From: Telmatactis stephensoni
Taxonomy: Eukaryota; Cnidaria; Anthozoa; Actiniaria; Isophelliidae
Reading direction: 5' to 3'
Length of the DNA stretch: 64,000 nucleotides
Assembly: GCA_029948255.1 (NCBI GenBank)
Contig: JALIZF010001621.1
Coordinates: 85,001-149,000 of the forward strand
Shown: positions 11,661 through 22,032 of the stretch, in pieces
How the letters are laid out: each line of letters starts with the position of its first letter
Position numbering within the stretch: the stretch's first letter is position 1
Translations under genes and position numbers: made by a program
The notes under the pieces: generated by a model
The model's input: only the letters and a program-made list of their open reading frames with translations
Databases searched by the model: none
Told to the model about the DNA's origin: nothing

Positions 11661-12242
11661 AAAAAAAACCCTACTTATTTCCTGTATATGCTTAGTTTGT
11701 AATTCCTACATCCGTACCGCAGGGAACAGCCCTAAGGTTTGTGCGCATAGTTTCCGCAACGCCCTAAGCATAGCTCACGTTAACTATCCCACGTTAAAAT
11801 AGAACTTTCCATTAGCATATTTAGGAAATGATTCAGCGTTACGTAAATGCATCCTAATCACGTTTTACTAGCTATAAATCTAAGTCGCTATAGAGTGCAA
11901 ATCAGTTATTGTGTGGACGCTATCCTATGAGGATTTCTGGGCATTTTGGCCAACGCAACGTTTCTATCCACACTTTGCTCATGGTATTCTATATCTTCTA
12001 TCGATTGAACTTGGTGCAAGCGTAAACCAAAGTACGTAAGTTTTACAATTAATTCACTATTTTTCTGCCATATTTAAGTTTTATGTCAAGTTTCTAAGAC
12101 AACTATGATATCACATAACGAGGATTACACATTGTTGCAGAACTAGTTAAATGTTAATGTTATATTTATCACTTCAATGCAATACCATTTGATATAGTAA
12201 TTTAAGTTGATTTAAGTCGTATAGCGTATGCACGTGACATAC
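11661..12242. other. No gene seen
   Basis: AT-rich sequence without supported features. Confidence 0.45.
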
Positions 12243-12390
12243 CTTTGAGTCTACTTCGGAGTGGACTATTGCCGGAATAGTTTGCACATTGTGCCACATG
12301 CAAACGCAAGATTGTTGATGCTTTATCATTGTATTGTTTTGCTATGCCATTCCATGTATTGTCAAGGTAGAATCCACAATTGTATTTCAT
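12243..12390 (-). pseudogene. Possible first exon, unknown
   Basis: Starts ATGAAATACAATTGTGG on the minus strand and stays open to a consensus donor AAAG|GTATGT at 12242. The peptide contains DNTWNGIAKQYNDKAS and NSPLRSRLK. No downstream exon was matched. Weakly supported. Confidence 0.25.
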
Positions 12391-12399
12391 GTTCCTGTT

Positions 12400-13351
12400 T
12401 CAGTTCGAACCTACGAACTCAAACTTCAAACTCAACTAAGAACTCGTAACGTAAGCTACGATTGTGACCCACGTACTTGAGCTACGTATTTGGCATCATC
12501 TATCATCGCTAACTCATCTACAACTTCAACCACGAACATTGCCTTGTGCAAATTTCCATCAATATTGCCATCGTATAGTTTCGGTATCGCGTCCCGAAAT
12601 TGTCGATTCTACCAACACCATCAAAAGAACATTGTACATAAAGTTGATTATTTGTCTGATTCTGTAAATATTAAATTCCTTCAATCAACCCGTTGAGTTT
12701 GAATAATTCTAACTTGTACCAAGAGACTGTGTGACTGTTGAGAGCTTTAGAGTATCCGCAACCTCTGTTAGTTCTGGCAGCTACAATACTCATATAACTT
12801 GAACGATACAGGAGTTGATTTCCTGATAATAATCTCATATTTTTGCCTGACTTTTCTTTTTCCCAAACTTTTGAAAAGCTTCTTTACAGAGATCCTCAAC
12901 GGTTCCCTGTCCCTAAAACGTGCACGAACATGTCGGTTTCTATAAACATTTCTTATAGTACATCTATAAATGTCATTGAATGTTGAATCTTGGTATGAAT
13001 TATAAAGATCAATATTACAGTTATTGTTAGTAGCGAGAACAAAAAGTATAGTGTGCCTATAGGACTTCCTGTTGGAGGATCGATGACCTTCACGAAGTTT
13101 TCCTGCCAGAAGAAGGTTATTAGCGAAAACGTCATGCGAGCCAAAATCTTTATCACCCAGCCTAACTTTTGCAAAGCCAGGATATTCGTTAAGAGCTAGC
13201 ACTGAGTCCGAACAGAAGTTTTTAAAGGTCTGAATAATAACATAAAAGCGATCCTCACCACATCACCATGTACAGTTACTATGACTAATTAGTACAATCA
13301 CTAAATAAAAAAAACAGACTGAGTTTTTCTACCATGTATTGCATTCTTTGA
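12400..13351. other. No firm gene; open frames only
   Basis: A 144-codon minus-strand frame (12768-13202) is open but shows no motif. A 52-codon minus frame near 12490-12600 is also open. Neither is called as a gene. Confidence 0.35.
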
Positions 13352-13570
13352 AAACCAAAAAATAACCAAATAACACTCTTTTTATCAGGTGGAGCAGGAG
13401 TTGGTAAGACAACTGTCAATAATGCTTTATGTGAAGCTCTGGTTAAGTACTTTATTATACTATACAGTATTCCAGATGAAAATCCAGATGACATTAAAGT
13501 TCTTAAGGTAGCCCCTACAGGTAAAGCAGCACTTAAGGGGGCATTCTGGTTACTTTTTACAGCAATTTGA
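13352..13570 (+). pseudogene. PIF1/Helitron-type helicase fragment
   Basis: The plus strand encodes FLSGGAGVGKTTVNNALCEA: a Walker A motif (GGAGVGKT) in the form used by PIF1-like helicases, including those of Helitrons. It is followed by NPDDIKVLKVAPTGKAA, which matches the conserved PTGKAA box (motif Ia). The frame is bounded by a TGA just upstream of 13352 and one at 13568-13570; after PTGKAALKG it no longer resembles the family. Only about 60 residues of a domain that normally exceeds 300 remain. Role if intact: ATP-driven DNA unwinding during rolling-circle transposition. Confidence 0.72.
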
Positions 13571-14140
13571 TAGAGAGATTGAGTATTCCATAAAAAATGA
13601 CAATTTTAAGAAAGCAGTTTAAACTTAGCACACACATTCACTAATGAGTTATGAGTAAGTTGACATGGACCACAGTTAGTATTGTCTTAAATGAAGTTAA
13701 TTATTAACAAAGTCGGGAATCCATTTTACAATGCTCCTTGCTTCCCCTCAAAATTCTCTTTCGATTTGAGTGCCATATAGCTATTAATTGGCACAAGGCA
13801 CATACACAACATATTCTATAAACCTATTGAGCCTTTTTGGGTGTTGTCCATTGTGGCAACCATTTTTTGGACAAAAAATGTTCACAATCATAACTTTTGT
13901 TCTATAAAGAAATTTCAAAATGGCTCAATAGGTTTGTAGACAGTGATAAATCAAATAATTGCACACAATTTGGTAACTATGAGTTAAATTGTTCTTGAGA
14001 TATTTGAGGGGCAAGCCGAAAAACTTGCAATTTGCATATTTGGAGAAAAGAAGGGTTAAAGTTGACATTGCACATAGATAAAAATGAGGGTTACTTAACC
14101 TACTTCAACTTAGGTATTCCAACAACCACACTTCTAGCCT
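13571..14140. other. Non-coding, contains short inverted repeat
   Basis: Apart from a stem at 13821-13833 and 13922-13934 (AACCTATTGAGCC and its complement, about 115 bp overall) no feature is seen. Confidence 0.45.
13819..13937. repeat. Short inverted-repeat element
   Basis: 13-bp perfect inverted repeat AACCTATTGAGCC enclosing 88 bp. It fits a tiny MITE; no target duplication was established. Confidence 0.45.
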
Positions 14141-16037
14141 TCACTGCATTTGCATTTTCTTCTTTCTTTTTATCTTTTGTGGCTCTATGAGAGGTTCAAT
14201 GTTAAAACCACCAGCTTCATATGTTGTTCCTTCCCTTCGGACTCGAAGTTCTTCTTCCTTGGCTTTTGCTTGTCTTCTTGCTAGTCTGTATTTCTTGTGT
14301 TTTTCTCCACTTCTTTTTACTGCCTATTTAATTGTCCCAGAATTTCTCCTTTCACTTGATTTGGTTGTGAATTCTCCAACTTCAAGTCCTGCTTCTTTCA
14401 TGACTTTATGTTTTTTTGTGGCGCCACAACTAAAATGAAGGGCAGCAGCAGATGCGGCCAGTGCGATTCTCTTTCTCCCATGCCACTTGTGCTTTGGGCA
14501 TTTATTCCACACAAGAGCATTGATGGACTCATTTGCATTGTTGGTATACCCAGGTAGACATCTTTGAAGCAGGGCTGGCTCACTTAATCGATTATAGATC
14601 TTTAATAAAGGAGCTTCAAAGATGGCATCGAGATGGTGAGGTTTGTCTTTGCATTCTAATCCTTTCTTAAATTTGCACCAAGAATTATTGGGGCAGTACT
14701 GGTGCCTCTCTTTAACTGGAATCTTTAAGCTATGATAAAGGCCAGCTTTGATAGCCTGCTGCACGTCTTCAACAGCCTTGTCTCTCATTTGCTGTCAATA
14801 AGACCTTCTTTTTAACATTATTGCAAATTGCCTTGCCATAATTTCTTTTTTGTTTTTCTATGGCAACTTTAGTCAGCCAACCATTACTTCCTTTGACTGA
14901 CTTGCCATCACCCATTTTAGTACCAGTTTTTTGAAATTCATACAAGGCCTTTCCAAGTCTTTTTTGGACATGGCCTATGCAATCAAGTTTAAAGACCCGA
15001 TCACAGTCAGTCGTACCTTGGAGATGTTCATCCTCCCATTTTGTGTACTCAGCAGACTCTTTCCATGCAATGTATTTTTTGTCAGCTGAGTCCAACACTT
15101 CATATGTACCATAGATGTTCCATACAGCATTGTATGCTTTAGAGTCACCATCAGTGATCATCCATTTATAATGAAGACCATAATCTTCGCTGCAAGCCCA
15201 CAGTCGCTTTGCACATTCCATTTCCATGCTAGGACTGGATCCTTTATATGAGCCTTGGAACTGGTTGTCTTTGAGCCATTCTTCAAAAGAATCGTGGTCC
15301 ATTCTGGCTTGCATTTGTGAACATTGATTGCAGGTTTTGGACAACACTTCAAAATCAATAACCTTTCCTGTCACAGCTGATATCACAAATCCAACACAGT
15401 GATTTGCTGTGAATCCTCTTCTTGACCATGTACTGTCAAATGCCACAGGAATATCTGCAAAAGCTGCCTTGTCACCTGCAAGGTTTTCTTCAGCTAATGC
15501 AAGGTTTTTGGCTTCACTTGCATTAATGTGAAGCTGTTGCTTGGTCACTTTATCATGGGCAGCACTTAGCATGTCTTCATGATTATACCAAGTGTCAATT
15601 GATATATTGAATGGCATATTCAGAACTTCACACAGCTTGGCAATTCCTTCCCTACCAATGCCCATCTCAAAAGCTCCATACACAACTCGTCGATTTCTAT
15701 CTTTTCCTTGTGTAGTCCTTGGGTTTTCCTGGTCACCGATATGGTCTCCTGTAGCCATGAACTCCTTCATGCCACACTGTTCACACTCGGCAAACAATGA
15801 GCTACTAAGATCAAATCTTTCTATGGAATTCTCTATCAGCTTTACATTGCCTGTAATAAAATAAATATATGCTATATATAAGTATACAGATTAAAAACAG
15901 GGATAGGAAAAAAATTTTAATAAAATCCTGACTGAACTATAAAGTATATGTTGTAAATCATACATGATCTTACCTGGAGCACATGGTGCATGACAGTGAA
16001 TTTGGCAAACAAACAGCCCTTCTTTTAACCGCCACAT
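14141..16037 (-). pseudogene. Mutator-like transposase pseudogene
   Basis: DDE-type transposase of the Mutator-like class common in invertebrates. Exon 1 (15974-16037) starts ATGTGGCGG and carries QIHCHAPCAPG; a 123-bp intron (15851-15973; GTAAGATC donor, TTATTACAG acceptor) joins in phase to the main exon. The main exon holds a CEQCG zinc-binding-like motif, the first acidic box AFDSTWSRRGFTANHCVGF, ISAVTGKVIDFEVLSKTCNQC, the second acidic region KWMITDGDSKAYNA, and near the C-terminus GYTNNANESINALVWNKCPK. Two lesions: a one-base shift at about 14790 and an in-frame TAG at 14324-14326. The frame then continues for 60 codons (basic, RLARRQAKAKEEELRVRREG) to a true stop at 14141. No terminal inverted repeats were located. 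Confidence 0.75.
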
Positions 16038-16117
16038 TGTCGGTGTATTGTACCAGATAATAGATACGTGAACTTGGAATTTTTGTTTTCCTCTCTATCA
16101 AATTCTCAAATGCACAG

Positions 16118-16502
16118 ATAAATTCGAAGTATTCTATCGGATCTCAGCTTAACACTTGCAGCTCTTGCTGTGGGAGTGTGAGGGTGCTTATTACCTCATG
16201 TTGCTACTGGACAAGCATTTGTCCATTTGTCCTGGAAGCTCAACCTTTTGTGTGAAAGGCTTCACTTCGTCATTTACCAGAGCGTTTGGCAGTTCAGCCT
16301 TTACTGTTGGTTTGGTTACATCTGCAGATTTTATTGCTTGCAGTAGGGCATCTTCCTCTGCTTTGACTTTATCCATGCTAAGTTAGAGTTCTAGCTGTGC
16401 TTTTCTCTGTTGGATCTTCATTTCTTCTGCTTCGATTTCTTGTAACTTCATGAGAGCAGCGCTCTCAGCAGCCAAAATTGACTCCTTTGGGCTTGCTTGC
16501 AA
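16118..16502 (-). mobile_element. BEL/Pao gag fragment, copy 1
   Basis: About 385 bp closely matching 33813-34188 in the same orientation. On the minus strand it encodes a charged coiled coil (KVKAEEDALLQAIKSADVTK and neighbours) that lies in the gag region of the BEL/Pao remnant at 32.2-35.0 kb. Stops and small indels show it is dead. It sits between the HIRAN ORF and the Mutator-like gene. Confidence 0.65.
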
Positions 16503-16895
16503 CAAAGAACTGGATTAGGCCATGCACCCTTTTTTGTCAGTGTGATACATGCATCAAAACGTACTAATCTAAATGTCGTTCGAAAACCTATATTTCCAAT
16601 TGACACTTTAAAATCAGAACTTTCCAGATGAGGTCTAATGTATTGTGTCAATTCCTTGCAAATATAACCTTTTTTATATGGTTCAGAGGGACAAGCCACA
16701 TAAACTGCAATAGCATTTTCATCACGAATGTTTTCTGGCTCTGGTTGGAGTTTAGCAAAGACGCGTCTGTTGTGTTCATACATGCAGTTGTGAGCATCTT
16801 CAAGGGCTTGTTGCCTGTTTTCATCGTAGCATGTACCCATAACTTTGAATGGCAGTGAATGTAGTTCATTTCCGAGTCCAACATCTACGACCTGG
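16503..16895 (-). pseudogene. HIRAN-domain protein fragment
   Basis: A minus-strand frame of about 130 codons. The core reads EPENIRDENAIAVYV, then KKGYICKELTQYI, then GFRTTFRLVRFDACITLTKK: the D-x-NAI-x-V and KxGYI signatures of a HIRAN domain, a fold that binds DNA ends or single strands in helicases such as HLTF and in many standalone proteins. The frame can be extended upstream of the ATG at 16840 to a CAG acceptor-like site near 16895. At about 16500 it runs into BEL gag sequence, so the natural C-terminus is lost. Standalone HIRAN ORFs are frequent in cnidarian repeats (memory). Confidence 0.6.
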
Positions 16896-16998
16896 TCAGC
16901 TCACCAGAATATTCTTAAAAAAACTTTTAAAAAAAATCTTAAAAAACCTTAACTGTAGGCAGCGACGTTTTGCTTTTTATTTTGTTCTTTGACAGTTG

Positions 16999-17093
16999 GT
17001 ATATAACAAAACGCTTATTGACTGGGACCTCGGGAAAGCAGTATGTACATACTGTTTCCCTCAGTCCCAGTCAATAAGTGTTAATTATATACT
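16999..17093. repeat. 95-bp near-perfect palindrome
   Basis: Arms 16999-17046 and 17049-17093 are complementary with few mismatches: GTATATAA, then TTATTGACTGGGAC, then AGTATGTACATACT at the centre. It would extrude as a cruciform or hairpin. It ends two bases before the fold-back element at 17095. Confidence 0.85.
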
Positions 17094-17094
17094 A

Positions 17095-17956
17095 GGCCAA
17101 ACAAAAAAATATTTGTGTTTCTGGTTGCATGAGAAAAATAATTATAGTCGGTAGGTCGGTTTTTTTTTTTTTTTTTTTTTTTGTGGTCTAAATACAGTTT
17201 AAAGACAAGACAAGTACACCCAAATTGAATAAGCCACTTCACGCTTTCGTCCGCCATTTTGAATTGGGGCAAACGCGGCAAAATTTATAGAAATCTGGAT
17301 CACTTTGGCTTACCATAACTCAACTCGATTTTGTCGGATTTTCAATATTTAAACTGCAATGATTTGCAGACATACATGCCTTGTGTCGAAATGAAAATAA
17401 GACTCGTACAAGTATTTTAAGTACTTTTTTCAAGTTTCATCTTTTTTTCGCGAATGTTCTAAATGTTTAAGTGCCGAACGTTTTATTTTGAAAACAAAAA
17501 TCCTCTTTTTCTCGTCTTGTAGTCTTCCAATATTTATCATGTAGACAGGCATAAAAAACAAAGCCAATACCTTTTCAAAACAATTAATTTTGAAAAAATA
17601 CGATAAAAATGAGCCGAGTTATGGTAAGTCAAAGTGATTCAGATTTCTATAAATTTTGCCGCGTTTGCCCCAATTCAAAATGGCGGGCAAAAGCGTGAAG
17701 TGGCTTATTGCCTTTGTTCGTCTCCATGGGTGCATTTTTGGATTTTTAAAGCAAAAACACTGAAAGAGTTGCCAGAATTCTGACACGCCATGATTGCTCT
17801 CGAGAAGTGCTATCCCATGACTCCTTGCTGGATGGAGAGTCTAAGTTAAGCGGGATTCCTGTGGTGAGTTTTCGGGCCATAAAAATGTTTTGAGTCGGCA
17901 GGAAATTTTAACGGTCGGTCGCGCAACCGGAAACACAAATATTTTTTTGTTTGGCC
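17095..17956. mobile_element. Fold-back (long inverted-repeat) DNA element
   Basis: 862-bp element. Outer inverted repeats begin GGCCAAACAAAAAAATATTT at 17095 and end with the complement at 17956. Inner arms 17230-17340 and about 17595-17712 are again complementary over about 110 bp, including GCAAACGCGGCAAAATTTAT. A (T)22 tract lies in the left part and a non-coding loop of about 255 bp in the centre. No ORF. It cuts off the coding sequence that ends at 17957. Confidence 0.85.
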
Positions 17957-18735
17957 CTATACTTTCATTCAGAACATCTTCATTGAAAAACATCTGAGAC
18001 ATGGAACATTTAATAACCTTTTTTTGTTCTTTTAACAGAACGTCTAGAAGCAGGTTAATAGTCAAATTGGGATCATGTGGAAATTCACAGATGTCAATAT
18101 AAGCGTACGCTCTAGATCTTGCATTTACAAGCACTCCTGTTAAGTGCGTTTTCAACTTCCACAGAGTGTCATCCACCTATTGAAAAGAAAAAAAAACCCA
18201 CATTAATAATTGATGTCCCTTGCTGCTTGCAGCAACCACATGAATTTTACCTTCGTTGTTCCAGTGAAGCACGGTAAATGAGTTTTATTTTGGTCCATAC
18301 CATCAAGTATGATGGAGAGATATTTTTCTGGCTCTAGATGTGCTTTTACACCATGGAGATAATAATTACGTCTCTCAGCCCTACAAACAATAATCACCGC
18401 AATAATCACCGACTTTCCTCATATTGGTCAAGCGTGATCTCTCGGCCCGGTTAAGCCGTGAATTTTGTAGTTGTTGCTTCAAATATACACAAATTGTACA
18501 TTTTGTGAATCTGGATTCCTGTCAAGCAATGATGTAATAGTAAAGAACTGGAAGAAATTAACTATACAATGCTCAACATTGATGTCATCATTTTCGTACC
18601 TCTGGTATTATGACATTGTAAAATTCTTTTCTCCACATTCTGTTCACAAAATGGCTTTCGCTAAGAAAAGGCTCCCCTTTTCTGCACATTTCTTCTTTGT
18701 ACAGCACGTGTACACCACGCTTCACATGATGTCAG
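17957..18735 (-). pseudogene. DUF7869-like protein, truncated exons
   Basis: Minus-strand blocks that fit one protein. Block 1 (about 18610-18735): KEEMCRKGEPFLSESHFVNR then MWRKEFYNVIIPE. Block 2 (about 18400-18526, after GACAG): SRFTKCTICVYLKQQL. Block 3 (18251-18379): ERRNYYLHGVKAH and EPEKYLSIILDGMDQNKTHL. Block 4 (17957-18176, acceptor TTTTCAATAG): VDDTLWKLKTHLTGVLVNA and YIDICEFPHDPNLTINLLLD. The IDGMDQ-K, HLTG and PHD-NLT signatures match a family I know as DUF7869, usually transposon-linked and RNase-H-like. Block 4 stops exactly where the fold-back element begins. A 12-bp tandem duplication (GGTGATTATTGC type) disturbs the joint of blocks 2 and 3. Confidence 0.55.
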
Positions 18736-20134
18736 ACAGGAATACAAAATTGCCTTCATCCAGCCATTGTTTGATCTTCTGATCGACATTCACTTGTTCA
18801 ATTTTAGAAAATCTTAAATTGACTGTCGCCGTGTAAATGTGGTTATGCAGATCTTTCATACGCGGGTAGAAACTGATTTTCCTTAGGAGGTGGAGTCTCA
18901 CGGTGGAAAAGTTCCTTTTGGACAAAAGATCTAATGTGTCTCTTCATTTCCTTTGGATTTCGCATGCCCTCTGACACCATTTCGTGGAGTTTTTAAACAT
19001 TTTTTTATCAATGCTGTGTGATATCTGTGCCGCCTGTCAACGAAAACACTATTGTTACAACTCTCATATTGGTAAACGAAAGGTTCAAATGAGTGCATGA
19101 CTTGTGTACTTTCGATGTAGTCATTGAGAGATAAAATTCAATAAACGCAAATTGAGATTATATTTGAAATTTTGGGAAAATAATAAGCATTGATGTGTAA
19201 TTTTTAGTGGGCGTGCAATCATTAAATGACGTCTTTAGAATTATATTGAAACTGGACATAGAAGGTGCAGGATTATCTTACTTCGCCAAGAGGATGACCT
19301 GTATGACTAGTCTGTGAAGGAAAGCAGACGTAAAACTTCCTTTCATAATTAGGGACTTTGCCTTCTTCAATGGCATCATGGAGTAAACTTGTTTGTTGTC
19401 TCTTACACCACTCAGTATTGTTTTTGGCCTGAAACAATATTTCAAATCTTATAGGATTACTTACAACATGCAACATGTTTTCGATGGATGCTATTAATTT
19501 ACCATATAATCAGGAAATTTCAAAATATCTTTAACTACTATTTGGGCCTTGCAATCGAATTTCTTAGTGTTCTGCACCATCAACCTTGGCTTCTTAAAAC
19601 AAAAGTCGGCATCCTGCAATAAATGGCAGCAGTTTTGTGGTATAAGATCTTTTATCCAAACAGAATAGCAGAAAGAAAAAAAGAGAGAGATAGAAAGAAA
19701 AGAAAAGAAAAGAAGAAAAGAGAAAATAAAAGAACAGAAAAGAACTGAAAAGAAAAGAAAGGAAAGGAAAAGAAAAGAAAAAAGAAATGAGGAAAAGTAC
19801 AATTGAGGACTAAACCAGATTTATAAAAGAAAGAACAAAGATAAAGGTACAACAACAACAACAACAATGGCGTATACTGTCAGTGCTTTCCTACTTTGTT
19901 ATAAGCTTTTTTTTTCTTTGCTTTTCATTTGACATGTTTATCATGCTGGCAATCTAACACTTTTACTCCATGAACTATGAAGGGAATCCCATCATATGCT
20001 ATCCTCGTACCACCTGCATGGTCAACATTTTTCCTTTGCAGCTCCTCCCATAGCAGTCGATGCCCTTTTAATTTAATTTCTACAAGTTTCTTATTTTGCG
20101 CCAAAACTTCCCGTGAACGTGACCCGGATGTCAT
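18722..20134 (-). pseudogene. CARF/ALS2CR8-like multi-exon gene, decayed
   Basis: Four exon blocks with good splice sites, mostly in phase 0. Block a (about 19943-20134) starts ATGACATCCGGG and ends GIPFIVHGVKVLDCQH. Block b (19503-19613; TTTATTGCAG acceptor, TATATG|GTAAAT donor): KPRLMVQNTKKFDCKAQIVV and FPDY. Block c (19282-19428; TGTTTCAG acceptor, GAA|GTAAGA donor): YERKFYVCFPSQTSHTGHPL. Block d (18722-19034; TTGACAG acceptor): AAQISHSIDKKM, then MVSEGMRNPKEMKRHIRSFV, then LHNHIYTATVNLRFSKIEQV. The order 'ldCqh / tKKf.CkA / H.gHp / vseGM..pkEmkr / nHiy' matches calcium-responsive transcription factor-like proteins (recognised from memory). Block d has two frameshifts (near 18990 and 18850). 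Function if intact: probably DNA-binding, nuclear. Confidence 0.55.
19667..19792. repeat. AAAGA purine-tract microsatellite
   Basis: About 125 bp of AAAGA/AAAAG/GAAAG units. It lies in the intron between blocks a and b of the CARF-like gene and produces a spurious hydrophobic frame on the opposite strand. Confidence 0.9.
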
Positions 20135-20154
20135 GACTCAGTCCTCTATGAGAA

Positions 20155-20179
20155 AGATTGCAAAGAGTCTCTTTGCAAT
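20155..20179. repeat. Perfect 12-bp stem hairpin
   Basis: GATTGCAAAGAG followed by one base and its exact complement. Part of the left motif (GAGAAAGATTGCAAA) recurs at about 20440. Confidence 0.7.
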
Positions 20180-20461
20180 CCATCTCAGCTAGGTCCGTAC
20201 AAGATAGTACAAATAAAGCTTGCACGATTCAAGACTGCAAGCACTATATCATTTAGATTTGATAGAACACAAAAGAAAATCTCACTGAAAGTAAAAAATA
20301 CTTTAATAAAACTCTAAATACGGCTTACTGTCAAAGTCAAAGGTTCATAGATCAAGTAACAATCAAGTAACACTACTTCCGGTATCTTCGGGGCCGATCC
20401 CAAATGATCGGAAAATGAATAAATTAACGACCTCAATGAGAAAGATTGCAAATAGTCGTGA

Positions 20462-20500
20462 CCATGCTATCAGAAGGCCTTTGAAGGACAATATTCCCTA
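20462..20500 (-). repeat. Partial copy of exon found at 36.2 kb
   Basis: About 37 bp match 36197-36234 with a few differences (ACCATGCTATCA ... GAAGGACAATATTC), then similarity stops. The source block is a probable coding exon, so this is an exon scrap. Confidence 0.5.
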
Positions 20501-20693
20501 TTCAAACTTTATTTGAGACTATCACAGTTTCTACGGGTCATAGAAAACCTGGAAAGTCATAGAATTTCATGATTTCATATTCCATGCGGGCCTGGAAAGT
20601 CATGGAGTTTAGATTAAGGTCATCGAAAATCATGGAAAATATCACAAGAAAAAGAATTGGTAGCTTCATTTATCTTTATTAGGGAAAAAAATG

Positions 20694-20695
20694 TT

Positions 20696-20726
<31 letters not shown>
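20694..20726. repeat. Poly-T/poly-G tract
   Basis: About 12 T then 21 G in a row. Long G runs can form quadruplexes and are also frequent assembly or sequencing problem sites. Confidence 0.9.
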
Positions 20727-20977
20727 TCCACTGCAAAGTAATCTAGTTTCTTGGAAATAACAAAACCCACATATGCAAATGTTCCAGTTTTGAAAAGTAA
20801 ATGTTAGTCATGGAATATAGGAAATAATCATGGAAAAGGTCATTGAAAGTCATTGAATTTTGATTCTCCATTCTCATTTTCTTGACTTTGTATAGACTCA
20901 TATCGGTATATTTGTTTATTATAGGTAAGAGGTTCCTGGAAAGAGATATTTGACAACAACAAACTATAAACACTTAC

Positions 20978-21048
20978 AGTTGTCGTTTCTTCATTATCAA
21001 TCTCCATTTCATGAAACCAATATTTGCAGAGAAGAAATTCAGTGCATT
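20978..21048 (-). pseudogene. Possible 5' exon of the CARF-like gene
   Basis: 71-nt block between a good acceptor (TTGTTTGTAG) and a perfect donor (ACT|GTAAGTG). Reads CTEFLLCKYWFHEMEIDNEE. Same strand and about 850 bp upstream of the CARF-like blocks; membership of that gene is an inference. Confidence 0.4.
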
Positions 21049-21731
21049 CTACAAACAATATATACAAACTTTATGACATCTATCCACATAAAAGGTTATG
21101 TACTGAAATTAAATATCTGTTCTGCTTGATTTACTAGAATTTTTTATTTATTCAAATTCAAATGACTTCTGGATTCCCTTGATCTGCATTCCCATACTGA
21201 AAGAAAACAATATGCTTAGAAATGAATCAACAAGAAATGCACTTAAGACCAAGAAGACCATACCAAGGAAAGAACTATACAAAATAGAACAAACTTTACT
21301 TGACATTTTATGGAAACCATCAAAGATTCACTCACTCCATTCTCATCTTCATGACTTTATATAGTTAAAAAAATTACAGTTTTCATATTAGAGGTAATCT
21401 GTAAGGAGATATTATATACAGAATGAAACTAAACAATTGTTCAGTTCATTGAACAACACAACTTAAGTACTGAAACATTTCTTCAACAAAATATTGAATA
21501 GAAACTGCTATCATAACTACAAAATTGCTAAATGTTTCAATTTGTAAAATGAAGACAAATCAATCTAAACTCTACAACAACAAACTCCACATAGCAGTCT
21601 CCAGTCCCATTATAGCATTTTCGTGTCAAACAAATTTGGTTTCTGCTAGTTTGCACTTTTAATCACTTGCAGATAAATTCCTACACTGTATTCAGATATA
21701 CTGATTATTGTTCTCCTCATATTTATGTTAA
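21049..21731. other. No gene seen
   Basis: AT-rich flank of the Gypsy element. Confidence 0.5.
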
Positions 21732-22009
21732 TGTAACAAAAGATTTTACTCTCTTGTGTGATAACTATGTATAACTATATGTAACTGTATATTCGGGCGG
21801 TCTTGTCCTTTCGTTTGCTTACTAGCAAAGAGTACTATCAAACGCTCATCTAGACTGTTTTAGCCAGCCCCAAGAAATCCACCCTCCCGACCTCGACCAG
21901 ACCCTTATATACCCAACCCCGAGGGAATACCCACATAACACACACAATACGACACGCGCACAATACAAACAGAGTTACTTAAACATACACGAAACAATTC
22001 GCTGTTACA
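21732..22009 (-). repeat. Gypsy 3' LTR, complete (278 bp)
   Basis: Begins TGTAACAGCG on the minus strand at 22009 and ends TTTTGTTACA at 21732; terminal TGTAACA/TGTTACA inverted ends. Confidence 0.92.
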
Positions 22010-22032
22010 CGTTTCCCTTTTTTTTCTTTTTT
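22010..22032 (-). other. Gypsy polypurine tract
   Basis: Minus-strand A-rich run ending in GGGAAACG directly before the 3' LTR; the expected primer site for plus-strand DNA synthesis. Confidence 0.75.

Noticed and set aside
12768..13202. 144-codon minus-strand ORF
   Set aside because: Open but without motif, repeat support or splice context; the complementary strand is also open for part of it.
17081..17281. Lysine-rich small protein
   Set aside because: The lysine run comes from a poly-T tract inside the fold-back element.
19494..19802. Hydrophobic membrane-like protein
   Set aside because: The Phe/Leu/Ser-rich part is the complement of an AAAGA microsatellite; only the short block 19503-19613 is coding-like.
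20694..20726. Functional G-quadruplex regulatory element
   Set aside because: Could form one, but a single poly-T/poly-G run with no gene context is more likely a simple repeat or assembly artefact.
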